Shown here piece after piece: positions 1 to 7,975 of a DNA stretch of 64,000 nt. This DNA comes from JBFGFX01 sp965232455. GTDB taxonomy: Bacteria; Pseudomonadota; Gammaproteobacteria; Steroidobacterales; Woeseiaceae. The notes below the pieces were generated by a model. That model searched no databases. It was given only the letters and a program-made list of their open reading frames with translations, and was not told where the DNA came from. Location: NCBI GenBank assembly GCA_965232455.1, contig OZ246981.1:5146001-5210000 (forward strand). The letters are read 5' to 3'. Within the stretch, counting starts at the first letter, position 1; each line of letters opens with the position of its first letter. The position numbers and the translations under genes are program-made.

Positions 1-240
1 AGTCAACGGGCGCTTCTCGCCGAAAGCAGGCCAATCAGATTCCCTAAGGTCAAGATTTGAACGGCCATTTTCGGAGGAAGTGGACGACGGTTGTTAGCTA
101 TATAACGTAGCAAAAACGTGGCGTTTCTACGGGCCTTGGTGAGACTCAGCGGCTTTCAACGGCCTTTAAGGCGAGGGCGGGCCATCTAACTTGCTGTTTC
201 TATTAACTGTCTATTTGTTTGCTACTACTTCGAACCAGGT

Positions 241-347
241 GGTCGGGAGTTCGCACCGAGACTGGCGTAGCCGGTCGACAGACACGCGAAGCGTGCCTCG
301 TAAGGGGTGACGAGCGAAGCGAGGAATCAATCTCTCCGGGCGCGCCA
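241..347 (+). repeat. tRNA-Arg-like 3' end with palindromic insert, copy 1
   Basis: The outer parts read like the T-arm and acceptor of a tRNA-Arg (ggtcgggagttcg ... aatctctccgggcgcgcca, compare the gcgcgcca end of tRNA-Arg UCU), but a palindrome-rich module of about 75 bp sits inside the T-loop. The module contains the hairpin cacgcgaagcgtg and a cctcgt/acgag stem. A second copy lies at 3499-3639. The D-arm and a pairing anticodon stem are absent, so this is not a functional tRNA. Because an integrase remnant lies next to it, I read it as an old attachment-site border; that is inference. Confidence 0.55.
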
Positions 348-390
348 ATCAGATCAAGGGTTTGCCGATGTCGGTAAGCCCTTTCTCTTT

Positions 391-786
391 TCAACGTAGC
401 GAAATCGTAGCGCTATCGTTGACGACGTTCCATTCCCGTTCGATTCGAGATGCCGCATTCGATAAATGCTCCGGTGCCAAATGAGCGTACCGCAACACCA
501 TCTCGTACGACTTCCAACCGCCTAACTCCATAAGCTCCTGCAATCCGGTTCCGTTCATCACGTGCCAACTCGCCCAGGTGTGTCTGAGGTCGCGGAACCT
601 GAAATGCTCGATCCCGGCTCGCGTCGACGCCCGTTTCCAGGCAGAGCCTACTTTTTCCATGGGTTTTCCCTTATAGGTGAAGCACCAGCGAGGATGCCGA
701 CCCTCAACGTCTTCCAGTGCCAATACCGCATCGCGGTTCAAGGGAATGCCGCGTCCGTCTCCGTTCTTTGTCGTGCCGTGTTCTTC
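391..786 (-). pseudogene. Tyrosine recombinase (phage-type integrase), C-terminal remnant
   Basis: Only the catalytic C-terminal half remains. It shows TKNGDGRGIPLNRDAV, typical of the strand before the active site, then the box RFRDLRHTWASWHV with the HxxR-type residues (RDLRHT), then LGGWKSYEMVLRYAHL with the late His/Trp position and the nucleophilic Tyr (RYAHL). The N-terminal arm-binding and core-binding domains and the first catalytic Arg are missing. The integrase-like frame is open up to about position 786, where it runs into the 3' end of the methyltransferase gene in another frame. It therefore looks like a deletion or recombination scar rather than a complete gene. The tRNA-like repeat just downstream fits an integrative-element border. 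An intact integrase would be about 400 residues; this remnant is about 131. Confidence 0.8.
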
Positions 787-1415
787 TTTGCTGTAATAAA
801 ATAACTAGATGCCCCTTTGTATATCTCTTCAGTTTCAATAGTCTGAAAATCCCCATTTGCTAATAAATCGTCTAATTCCGAGCTTTTGAGTCTTCTTATA
901 GGAATGGGAATTATTCCAATTTTGCACAATATCCGAACAAGCTGAATCTGAACATTAACCAAAAATGACATCTTACCCCGTAAGCAAGGTGTTACAGAAA
1001 CGAACACGCCTTGAGGCTTTAGAAGTTCATGAATACGTTGCACAACATTCTGGGGATTAGGCACTGTATGCAACATATTGAAAGCGAGAATTACATCGAA
1101 CGATTCTTTTTCATAGCTATCGTCAAAAATATCCCCCTGCGCGAAGCTTACATTTTCAATCTTACCGACAATCGCTTTCTCGTTTGCGATCTCAATCATT
1201 TTAGATGATATATCGATTGCATGAATTTCTTTTACCTGATTGGCAAATTCACAGGCTACTGTGCCTGTACCACAACCATAATCCAGAACAATATCGGTAT
1301 CTTTCAGGTGCTTTTTGGTTTTTTCCCTAGACCTAGCATGAATAAATTCAAATCGTTCTTCTGTCTTGTCATAGTTATCTGAAGTTTTATCCCAGAACTC
1401 TTCCAATTTGTTCAT
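738..1415 (-). CDS. Class I SAM-dependent methyltransferase (UbiE/Methyltransf_11-like)
   Basis: A 225-residue protein with a Rossmann-type SAM fold. Motif I is VLDYGCGTGTVACEFA (about residues 43-58), followed by an acidic motif II (HAIDIS) and the FDVILAFNMLHTVPNP segment (motif IV and after). The substrate cannot be told from sequence; small-molecule or quinone-type methylation is typical of this family. The start has a good ribosome-binding site (aggaa) and lies 3 nt after the DUF2306 gene, so the two are probably co-transcribed. The last 15 or so residues (after FITAKK) are translated from the integrase remnant in another frame, so the natural C-terminus was probably lost and replaced. 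The gene is noticeably more AT-rich than its neighbours, which suggests horizontal acquisition. Confidence 0.85.
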   Translation of the reverse strand: MNKLEEFWDKTSDNYDKTEERFEFIHARSREKTKKHLKDTDIVLDYGCGTGTVACEFANQVKEIHAIDISSKMIEIANEKAIVGKIENVSFAQGDIFDDSYEKESFDVILAFNMLHTVPNPQNVVQRIHELLKPQGVFVSVTPCLRGKMSFLVNVQIQLVRILCKIGIIPIPIRRLKSSELDDLLANGDFQTIETEEIYKGASSYFITAKKNTARQRTETDAAFP

Positions 1416-1418
1416 TTC

Positions 1419-2153
1419 CTATATCCGCGCCCTTACTGAACGGCCGAGAGTTGTGTTTCGCCTTCGCCACCCACTTATTAGGATCTCGGCAACTAGCAGG
1501 TTAAAGATCCAGGAAGACACCATTAGCCAGTCACGAAATAGACCCGCGGGCTCGGAACCTGTAGCGACCAACCAGCCAACACCGAAGAATGCCTGGGTCG
1601 ATGCGCCCTGACCGATGGCGTAGGCGCGTAGCATCGCTGCACTGTGCTGAAATATGTCTCGCGATTTGATTGCGATGACAGCCCAAACGATAAGGGCCAT
1701 CATCGAAATTGATAAGACCACTCTGGCCCAGTAGAGCAAGCTCCCCTGAAGCTCGATCGGGAATACATACTCTACGGTCATCCAGAGCCCGGTTGCAGCA
1801 GCGATAAACCCGGCTATGGCAACGACGCGGCCGTTTACGCGGTGTACGCCTTGCCGATACCGGCGAATGCTGGGTAGCAATTGCAGCGCGCCTGAGATAC
1901 AGAAAACGAAGCTTGCCAAAGTGTGGACGACGAAGGGAAAAGGTTCCGACAGTGCGCGCGGATTCGCCGGTGCGATTGCGGGAGCAAAACCCGCAAGTTC
2001 GGCGAGTCGAAACAGTCCTCCGAAGGTTGGAATGAAGGAGTAGATGACGATGGCGACTAGCAGCGTCACTTCCGGCCTGCTGAGCGGTTTAAGTAGGTGG
2101 ATCAAATTCTCGCCTATTCCATGAAACTGGAATGTAAGGTTACAAACAACCAC
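1419..2153 (-). CDS. DUF2306-family integral membrane protein
   Basis: A 244-residue multi-span membrane protein with about six or seven hydrophobic segments. The central HRVNGRVVAIAGFIAAATGLW region and the upstream FVVHTLASFVFCISGALQL segment match the layout of DUF2306 proteins, whose function is unknown. The longest frame starts at GTG (2153); a start slightly further in cannot be excluded. It lies head to head with the LysR gene across a 53-bp gap containing an inverted repeat, and 3 nt upstream of the methyltransferase. The likely reading is a LysR-controlled two-gene unit (DUF2306 then methyltransferase). That regulation is inferred from arrangement only. Confidence 0.75.
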   Translation of the reverse strand: MVVCNLTFQFHGIGENLIHLLKPLSRPEVTLLVAIVIYSFIPTFGGLFRLAELAGFAPAIAPANPRALSEPFPFVVHTLASFVFCISGALQLLPSIRRYRQGVHRVNGRVVAIAGFIAAATGLWMTVEYVFPIELQGSLLYWARVVLSISMMALIVWAVIAIKSRDIFQHSAAMLRAYAIGQGASTQAFFGVGWLVATGSEPAGLFRDWLMVSSWIFNLLVAEILISGWRRRNTTLGRSVRARI

Positions 2154-2165
2154 AGATATGCGAAA

Positions 2166-2196
2166 TTACGTATTTCTGTTTAGCAGGTATACGTAA
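2166..2196. promoter_or_regulatory. Inverted repeat in the LysR/DUF2306 divergent promoter
   Basis: The arms ttacgtat (2166-2173) and atacgtaa (2189-2196) are perfect inverted copies separated by 15 nt, in the 53-bp gap between divergent genes. LysR-type regulators usually bind such dyads near their own promoter, so this is the best operator candidate. No experimental support. Confidence 0.5.
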
Positions 2197-2206
2197 AAGA
2201 ATAGCT

Positions 2207-3085
2207 ATGGATAGAACAGCATTCGATTGGAATCAAGCACGAGCATTTCTCGCTGCTGCTGAAGAGGGCTCGCTGTCGGCCGCAGGACGCGCACTCGGAC
2301 TAACTCAACCAACCCTCAGCCGACAGGTGGCCGGGTTAGAAGAAGCCCTCGGAGTCACGTTATTCGAAAGAACGCCGCGTGCTCTTCTGCTCACACAAGC
2401 GGGGACCGAGATGCTCGAGCACTTTCGCAGCATGGGGCTTGCTGCTGACCGAATATCCATCGCGGCCACAGGTCAAGCGCAAAGCATCATTGGACACGTT
2501 GCAATTACTGCAACTGAACTGATGGCAACACACTATCTACTACCGCTCATCAAGAATCTGCGATCAAAAGCACCCGAGCTTAAGGTAGAGATAATTGCTT
2601 CCAACCAAGTAAGCGATTTGCGACGCCGGGAAGCGGACATTGCAATCCGTCACGCTCGGCCCCAGGACTCAAACCTGATTATTAAGCGCGTGCGAGGCAG
2701 TATGGCGCGGCTGTTTGCGTCGTCAAAATACATCAAAGAACTCGGCCGACCATCACATGTCTCCGATCTCGCGTCGATGACATTCGTAGGGACAGAGGAT
2801 CATATGCAGTTGCTCGGACCCCTGGCTTCGCGAGGACTCCAGCTCACCTCGGCCAATTTCAACTTTCATACGGTCAGCGGTACCGTGCTTCTCGAACTTG
2901 TTCGACAAGGATTTGGCGTCGGTTTGCTTCCCAGAGAGATCGCTCAGAAATATCGGGAACTTGAAGAAGTGTGGTCTGAGTTCGAACCGATACCGGTAGA
3001 AACCTGGCTGGTTTCGCATCGCGAACTTCGAACCAACCCACGAATTCGTCTTGTGTTTGATTTGTTAGCCGATGGGTTGAGCTAG
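2207..3085 (+). CDS. LysR-family transcriptional regulator
   Basis: A 292-residue protein with the usual LysR layout. The N-terminal winged helix-turn-helix covers about residues 8-68 (AFLAAAEEGSLSAAGRALGL then TQPTLSRQVAGLEEALG), and a periplasmic-binding-like effector domain follows (about 95-290). The length is typical for the family. It is divergent from the DUF2306/methyltransferase pair and probably controls that pair and itself through the inverted repeat at 2166-2196. The effector is unknown. The ATG at 2207 fits the start of the HTH domain seen in relatives. Confidence 0.9.
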   Translation: MDRTAFDWNQARAFLAAAEEGSLSAAGRALGLTQPTLSRQVAGLEEALGVTLFERTPRALLLTQAGTEMLEHFRSMGLAADRISIAATGQAQSIIGHVAITATELMATHYLLPLIKNLRSKAPELKVEIIASNQVSDLRRREADIAIRHARPQDSNLIIKRVRGSMARLFASSKYIKELGRPSHVSDLASMTFVGTEDHMQLLGPLASRGLQLTSANFNFHTVSGTVLLELVRQGFGVGLLPREIAQKYRELEEVWSEFEPIPVETWLVSHRELRTNPRIRLVFDLLADGLS

Positions 3086-3498
3086 GCAGAACACGCATCA
3101 GTTCGATAGTCCGCTATGAGTCGGTAGCAGTCATCGTATGTATCCCGAAAGCAGCCGTTTGAGTGGCCGGTTTTGGGGGTATAGCGGAAGTTCGAGCGGC
3201 AACTATTGGCCGTTTCTTGCCGCCTAGCTGGGGTTGGGTTGGGCCAAGATCTATACAAATGCCTAAATTGAAGCAGGTGCCGCATAACGGAGCGACGTAG
3301 TTGCAACCTCGGATCGAATTCGTGCGGGAGTTTTGCGTGATTCGGTTGTGCATTGTTGTGCGGCGTAGGGCAATTACGGCAACGAGCGCCCAGCGACTTC
3401 TTTAGTTATTACAATTACTTACAGTCTGACGTGCTAACTTCGAACCAAGTACTTCTTGGCACTGCACCAGTCGATTGTCGTAGTGTTTCTACTGAGTG
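3086..3498. other. Intergenic stretch with no gene seen
   Basis: About 400 bp between the LysR gene and the second tRNA-like repeat. I see no convincing coding sequence on either strand; the short open frames here have poor composition and no recognisable motif. Near 3434-3446 a gctaacttcgaacca segment resembles the sequence just upstream of the first tRNA-like repeat (about 228-239), so similarity between the two borders extends a little into this gap. Confidence 0.5.
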
Positions 3499-3639
3499 GG
3501 TCGGGAGTTCGTACCGAGGCCGGCGTAGCCGGTCGACAAGCGTAGCAACCGAGGCGAGCTTGCTCGCCGACAGACACGCGAAGCGTGCCCCGCAAGGGGT
3601 GACGAGCGAAGCGAGGAATCAATCTCTCCGGGTGCGCCA
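3499..3639 (+). repeat. tRNA-Arg-like 3' end with palindromic insert, copy 2
   Basis: A direct repeat of 241-347 in the same orientation, with a few substitutions and one 34-bp addition that carries the perfect palindrome ggcgagcttgctcgcc. It also contains cacgcgaagcgtg and ccccgcaagggg. The flanking tRNA-like parts end in ctctccgggtgcgcca. Similarity continues past the repeat in both copies (agatcaag followed by a loosely matching 40-bp stretch). The two copies bracket the integrase remnant, methyltransferase, DUF2306 and LysR genes, consistent with attL/attR of a small element. The palindromic insert within the T-loop is unusual. Confidence 0.55.
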
Positions 3640-3762
3640 CCTTTGTCAAAGGTAGATCAAGCGGTTCCCGTAGTCGTGCGTTGGTCGCTTTTCTTTTGAG
3701 CATGACCAGTGTGGGACCCCGGCTCGATTGAGCGCAGGGGGTTAGGCTGCTGCGGATTAGGG

Positions 3763-4449
3763 CTATTGTTCGATATCGAGCGGCTCGGACATCGGACGAA
3801 CTTCCTCATACTCGAAGCGCCAGGATCCTGTCGTGGACGTTCCCCAGGATGGCATGCGGATTTCGCCGAAGTCTTGAAGCGGCCCATACACGTGTTCGCT
3901 GACCTCTCCCTTGTAGTAGTTACCCCAACGTAGAAGCGCGCCCGATATGTCCACGACAAACCAGCAGAGCAGCGATCCGCTCTCACGGTCATAGATCTCG
4001 AGACGGTTCTCGTCCACCGCGGTCAAACGCAATGACGGATCCCGCACGGCCAGTTTGTGGTACATCACGTACGGTTCCTGGCGCCAGTCGGCGATCCAGG
4101 CTCTGAGCGACTCGGCGGACATCTCGGTGCGCACGCCGTCGCGAATTGAGTACCCGCCATTCTCCGACCATGCTGTCTCCCGACGAATGGATGGTCCAAC
4201 GACCAATGACCGATACGCGGGACTTTCTAGATCACGCCAAAACTCGGCTACCACAGAGCCGTCGATACTGGCTGGAAACGCCCGTTCGCGAACATACAGT
4301 GATCGAGCCGACGCCCATGCCGCTCGGCCGCCCAGGCTTTGCAGCAGGCGATCTGCGACTGCCCAGGCATCGGCATCGGTCTGAGCGGACGCCGCACTAC
4401 CGGAGCTGAAAGCAAGCGCCATACCGAGCGCTACAAGCAGGCTTCGCAT
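3763..4449 (-). CDS. Secreted protein of unknown function
   Basis: A 228-residue protein with a clear Sec signal peptide (MRSLLVALGMALAFSSGSAASAQ, cleavage probably after SAQ). It has a strong ribosome-binding site (gagggaaggtca) before its ATG. The mature part is soluble and rich in Trp and charged residues, with segments such as YVMYHKLAVRDPSLRLT and LLRWGNYYKGEVSEHVYGPL that look like antiparallel beta strands. The overall feel is similar to LolA-like or outer-membrane sorting folds, but I do not recognise the family. It is flanked by the repeat element and a transposase remnant, so it is not obviously in an operon. Confidence 0.6.
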   Translation of the reverse strand: MRSLLVALGMALAFSSGSAASAQTDADAWAVADRLLQSLGGRAAWASARSLYVRERAFPASIDGSVVAEFWRDLESPAYRSLVVGPSIRRETAWSENGGYSIRDGVRTEMSAESLRAWIADWRQEPYVMYHKLAVRDPSLRLTAVDENRLEIYDRESGSLLCWFVVDISGALLRWGNYYKGEVSEHVYGPLQDFGEIRMPSWGTSTTGSWRFEYEEVRPMSEPLDIEQ

Positions 4450-4632
4450 TGACCTTCCCTCAGGAGTACGCGTTCATGGCTAGACGGTTACGTTGATCAC
4501 AGTATATGGGCCGCCGAGTTTTCCGCCAATTCGATTTACTACTGACCGAAAAAGCCCAGGTCCAAGGACATTTGTGGCGCTATGTGCGGGGCTTTGGCGG
4601 GATTCCGTGCTGCGCCTTTGTGCGCTTTAGGA

Positions 4633-5013
4633 ATGAAGTCGCGCATGACAGCCGACCTCGTCACCGACGTGCTGATTATGGCGATCTGGCGGCGCCGGCC
4701 TGACCCCGAGCTCCTGCATCATAGCGACCAGGGTAGCCAATACACGTGTCAGCAGTTCCAGAAGCTGCTGGCCGACCACGGTATCGAGTGCAGCATGAGC
4801 CGGCTCGGCGAGTGCCACGACAACGCCATCGTGGAGAGCTTCTTCTCGAGGATGAAGGACGATCGAGTCAGCCGGTGCCGATACCGGACGCGCGATGAAG
4901 CACGAGCTGATATCTTCGATTACATCGAACGGTACTACAATCCGCGGCGATGGCACTCGAGCCCGAGCGGGATCAGCCCGATGGAATACGAAAAGCTAGC
5001 TAAATTAGCTTAG
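4633..5013 (+). pseudogene. IS3-family transposase OrfB, C-terminal remnant
   Basis: The frame begins abruptly at MKSRMTADLVTDVLIMAIWRR and keeps the second Asp of the DDE triad in HHSDQGSQYT, the catalytic Glu region ECHDNAIVESFFSRMKDD, and the typical end RYYNPRRWHSSPSGISPMEYE. The first catalytic Asp, the HTH part and OrfA are missing, so the copy cannot move by itself. A full OrfB is about 280 residues; 126 remain. Confidence 0.85.
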
Positions 5014-5023
5014 GTTGGTGAAC

Positions 5024-5043
5024 GCAAAACCTGGGGCACGTCA
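5024..5043. repeat. Putative right terminal repeat of the IS3 remnant
   Basis: Eleven bases after the transposase stop the sequence gcaaaacctggggcacgtca reads on the other strand as TGACGTGCCCC..., the TG...CCCC layout common at IS3-family ends. No matching left end is present in the window, so this is a weak call. Confidence 0.3.
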
Positions 5044-5757
5044 GAGGCCCACCAAGACTCGTTGAACCACTGCGTTTTCGCTACGCGCACAGGCAGCGTT
5101 CTAGCCCCTAAAAGTCTACCGGTATTGCAACCAGCTGGTTGGTCGGGCGTTCTTTTGCACGCCGTCAAGTTAATCATAAGCCTCTGATTCTTGGTCCTGC
5201 ACACCGAGCAACACATTACTGGTGAGATGAATAGGCATCCAGAGACAGGTTAATAGAATACTCAGGGAAGGCTTTTAAATTTTCGGCTGCCACGATTTAC
5301 AGCACACTATACGAACCTGGCGCTTCAGTCGAAAACCATGGACACCCAAGACGCAAGAAAGACGCAGGATGGTCATGTCTGAGTAGCACACAGATCGACC
5401 TACAAAGGGTGCGCGGCGAGATAACAATCTATCTAACCATAATTGCAGAAAGTCAGAAGCGCGCAAGTTGCAATTACGAACTGCGCCGTTTTGAGGGCAA
5501 GTTTAAAACGGCAAGCACATATTTCTGGGTTGTGTCATTGGCGGGGAAGTTTACGAACGCATTGTTACGTCACGGGAAATGTGTCTCCCGCACGTCGTGT
5601 TTTATTGAACTCCCACTTGTCGTAGGCTCTATTTCGCTCGACGTGATCCTAACCCTGCCGCGATAGTCGATTCGAATCGGAAGAATCTTTGATGTTCCGA
5701 TGATTTGGCGTCGATTTGATAAAGCGCTTTTCTAACAACAGGGGGTGGACTTTGAGT
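5044..5757. other. Long intergenic region upstream of the CHAT operon
   Basis: About 710 bp. I see no gene: the open frames are short and have no recognisable motif. It should contain the promoter of the five-gene surface operon that begins at 5758, but I could not identify convincing -35/-10 elements. Confidence 0.5.
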
Positions 5758-7935
5758 ATGGCGTTGCCGGAGATGGCCAGACCAGGGATGTCACTCGGCA
5801 TCCTCTTGTTGCTGACAGTATGCGTGGCTGCACCCGCGCACGCGACGGACGTTTCGGACCTGTTGCAACAGGTCGATGCACTCAACCGGGCCGGAAAACT
5901 TCATCTTGCCGAGGCGACGCTCGAAAAAGCGAGACGCATGGGGTCCTTGTCGCCTCGTGATCAGTTTCTGCTTCGCTGGCAGGAGGCGAGACTCCTGTCG
6001 AAGCAAGGTGACCTCAGTCGCTCCCGGTCAACTCTTGCAGATCTTTTGAGTGTCGCAGGCCGTGCGACAGACATCGCTCGACTCAAGAACGATCTCGGCA
6101 CAGTCAGCAGCAGACTCGATGAGTTCGATGAAGCGCTGACTCACTTCAATACCGCCTATGCAGAAGCGACGCAACTCGGGCTGTCGGGCCTTGCGGCACG
6201 CAGCGCGCTCAATGCCTTTCGGACGGAGCTGGACATCGGTCGTCCTGTGGATTTCAATGCACGAATTGCCGAGCTGCAGTCGCTCGTTGCGGACGTCCGG
6301 TCTGGCGCTGAGGCAACCGATGCAAATCTCGCGCTGGGGCAGCTCATTCGTCGCGCACAAATCGAACACTCATTGCCCGCCCAATACCGGGTGTCCGCCT
6401 ATGAATCCCTTCGCGTTGCCGCCACGGCCGCGCGTGCAGCGCAACGCCCGACTGTGGAGTCTCTGGCCCTGGGTTACATCGGACTGCTGTATGAGCAGGA
6501 CGGCAGAGACGACGATGCGATGGCGTTTGCAACTCGCGCACTGGCGTTGGGGAAAAACCAACCTGTAGCAATACGCAGCTACGAATGGTTGTGGCTGACG
6601 GCGCGTATCGCATCCAGGCGGGGCGAGATGCAACAGGCATTGACGGCCTACGAGGCAGCGGTCTCGCAACTCGAATCTTTGCAAAGTGACCTGCAGGTCG
6701 GATCGAGGCATGTATACCGAGATGTCATCGCACCGATCTTCTATCAGTACACGGAATTGCTGCTGAATCACTCCGCGGAATCCGGTACGCCGCAGGGTCG
6801 GCAGAACGCGCTGGCTCAGGCACGAGATCTGCTGGAGCAGCTCAAGGTCGTTGAGATTCGGGACTACTTTCAGTCCGACTGTCTCCCGCTGGCGCCGCGC
6901 AAGACGGACATCAGCGCACTGGGCGAGCTCGACAAGACGGGAATCCTGTACTCGATTGTGCTCGACGCGTCCGTAGAACTCCTGCTCTACATTGATGGCG
7001 AACTGTCATACGTGTCGCATGCCATCGACCGCACGGTACTTGAGGCCATCGTCGCGCAGTTCCTGGTCCAGGTGCGCGTCGATACCGGGACGAATCAGTA
7101 TCTGGACGTCGGTGCCAATCTGTACGACGCGTTAATCGCACCCGTCGACGAACAACTCAGGCGGAACGACATCGAGACACTGATCTTTGTACCGGATCGA
7201 CTGATCAGGCCGGTGCCGTTCTCTGCCCTGATCGACTCGGAACAGCAGTTTGTCGTGGAGCGATTTGCCACGGGCGTCGTCGCTGGCGTCGGAATGGTCG
7301 ATCCGAGCCCGCTGGAGTTTACAGCGGACCTGTCGATTGTGTCGGGTGGTCTGACGATTGCACGTCAGCATGACGGACGCAGTTTCTCGGCGTTGCCGCA
7401 CGTATTGGATGAGCTCGACTACCTCGAGCAACAGTTGTCGGCGGTCAGAATTCCCGAAAGCAATTTCGTCGTGAATGAAATTCGCGAACAGCTTGCCGGA
7501 GATTTCCAGATTGCACACTTCGCCACACATGGTTCCTTCGGCCGCAGCTATGAAGACTCCTTTATCCTGGCAGCTGACGGCGTCGTCACGCTCAATGACC
7601 TTGCAGAGAGTATCGCCACGCGGCAACCCGATGCCGACCCGCTTGAGCTGCTGGTCCTTAGTGCCTGCGAGACGGCGTCGGGTGATGCCAGCGAGCAGGC
7701 AGCACTGGGCCTCGCCGGCGTGTCGATTCGGGCGGGCGCACGCAGTGCTTTCGGGTCGCTCTGGGCGATCAACGATTCTGCTACGGCAGAACTTATTGAA
7801 GACTTTTACGAGGAGTTGAGGCGGGGTGTGAGCAAAGCGGAAGCACTTCGGCTGGCGCAGCTCAAGTTGATACAGCGCGGCCGGGCGCATCCGAGTGTCT
7901 GGGCGCCGTATCTGATTATCGGGAACTGGCGATGA
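5758..7935 (+). CDS. Periplasmic TPR-CHAT caspase-like peptidase
   Basis: From the ATG at 5758 the protein has 725 residues, with an N-terminal signal peptide (MSLGILLLLTVCVAAPAHA). A TTG at 5716 gives a 14-residue longer form, but the ATG start places the signal peptide better. Residues about 40-330 are helical TPR-type repeats. The C-terminal CHAT domain (about 440-725) keeps the catalytic dyad: His591 in HFATHGSF and Cys637 in VLSACETASG, followed by the conserved AGARSAFGSLWAINDSAT and the final HPSVWAPYLIIGNW. CHAT proteins are clan CD cysteine peptidases, related to caspases and separase. It is the first gene of a tight operon with a lipoprotein, TpsA, TpsB and an OmpA protein, so its substrate is probably one of those surface proteins; this is inference. 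CHAT genes beside haemagglutinin-type exoproteins are known, notably in cyanobacteria, but without a clear function to my knowledge. Confidence 0.88.
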   Translation: MALPEMARPGMSLGILLLLTVCVAAPAHATDVSDLLQQVDALNRAGKLHLAEATLEKARRMGSLSPRDQFLLRWQEARLLSKQGDLSRSRSTLADLLSVAGRATDIARLKNDLGTVSSRLDEFDEALTHFNTAYAEATQLGLSGLAARSALNAFRTELDIGRPVDFNARIAELQSLVADVRSGAEATDANLALGQLIRRAQIEHSLPAQYRVSAYESLRVAATAARAAQRPTVESLALGYIGLLYEQDGRDDDAMAFATRALALGKNQPVAIRSYEWLWLTARIASRRGEMQQALTAYEAAVSQLESLQSDLQVGSRHVYRDVIAPIFYQYTELLLNHSAESGTPQGRQNALAQARDLLEQLKVVEIRDYFQSDCLPLAPRKTDISALGELDKTGILYSIVLDASVELLLYIDGELSYVSHAIDRTVLEAIVAQFLVQVRVDTGTNQYLDVGANLYDALIAPVDEQLRRNDIETLIFVPDRLIRPVPFSALIDSEQQFVVERFATGVVAGVGMVDPSPLEFTADLSIVSGGLTIARQHDGRSFSALPHVLDELDYLEQQLSAVRIPESNFVVNEIREQLAGDFQIAHFATHGSFGRSYEDSFILAADGVVTLNDLAESIATRQPDADPLELLVLSACETASGDASEQAALGLAGVSIRAGARSAFGSLWAINDSATAELIEDFYEELRRGVSKAEALRLAQLKLIQRGRAHPSVWAPYLIIGNWR

Positions 7936-7975
7936 CGGGGGAACGCGTCCATGGCCAGTGCAAACGGGAATGGGT

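Noticed and set aside
241..347. Functional tRNA gene.
   Set aside because: No acceptor 5' strand, D-arm or pairing anticodon stem, and the T-loop is split by an insert.
3323..3336. 14-mer gcgggagttttgcg also present at about 20641.
   Set aside because: A match of this length is expected by chance in 64 kb and the flanks do not match.
3353..3655. 100-codon plus-strand frame across the second palindromic repeat.
   Set aside because: Its sequence is mostly the repeat element, and it has no ribosome-binding site or motif.
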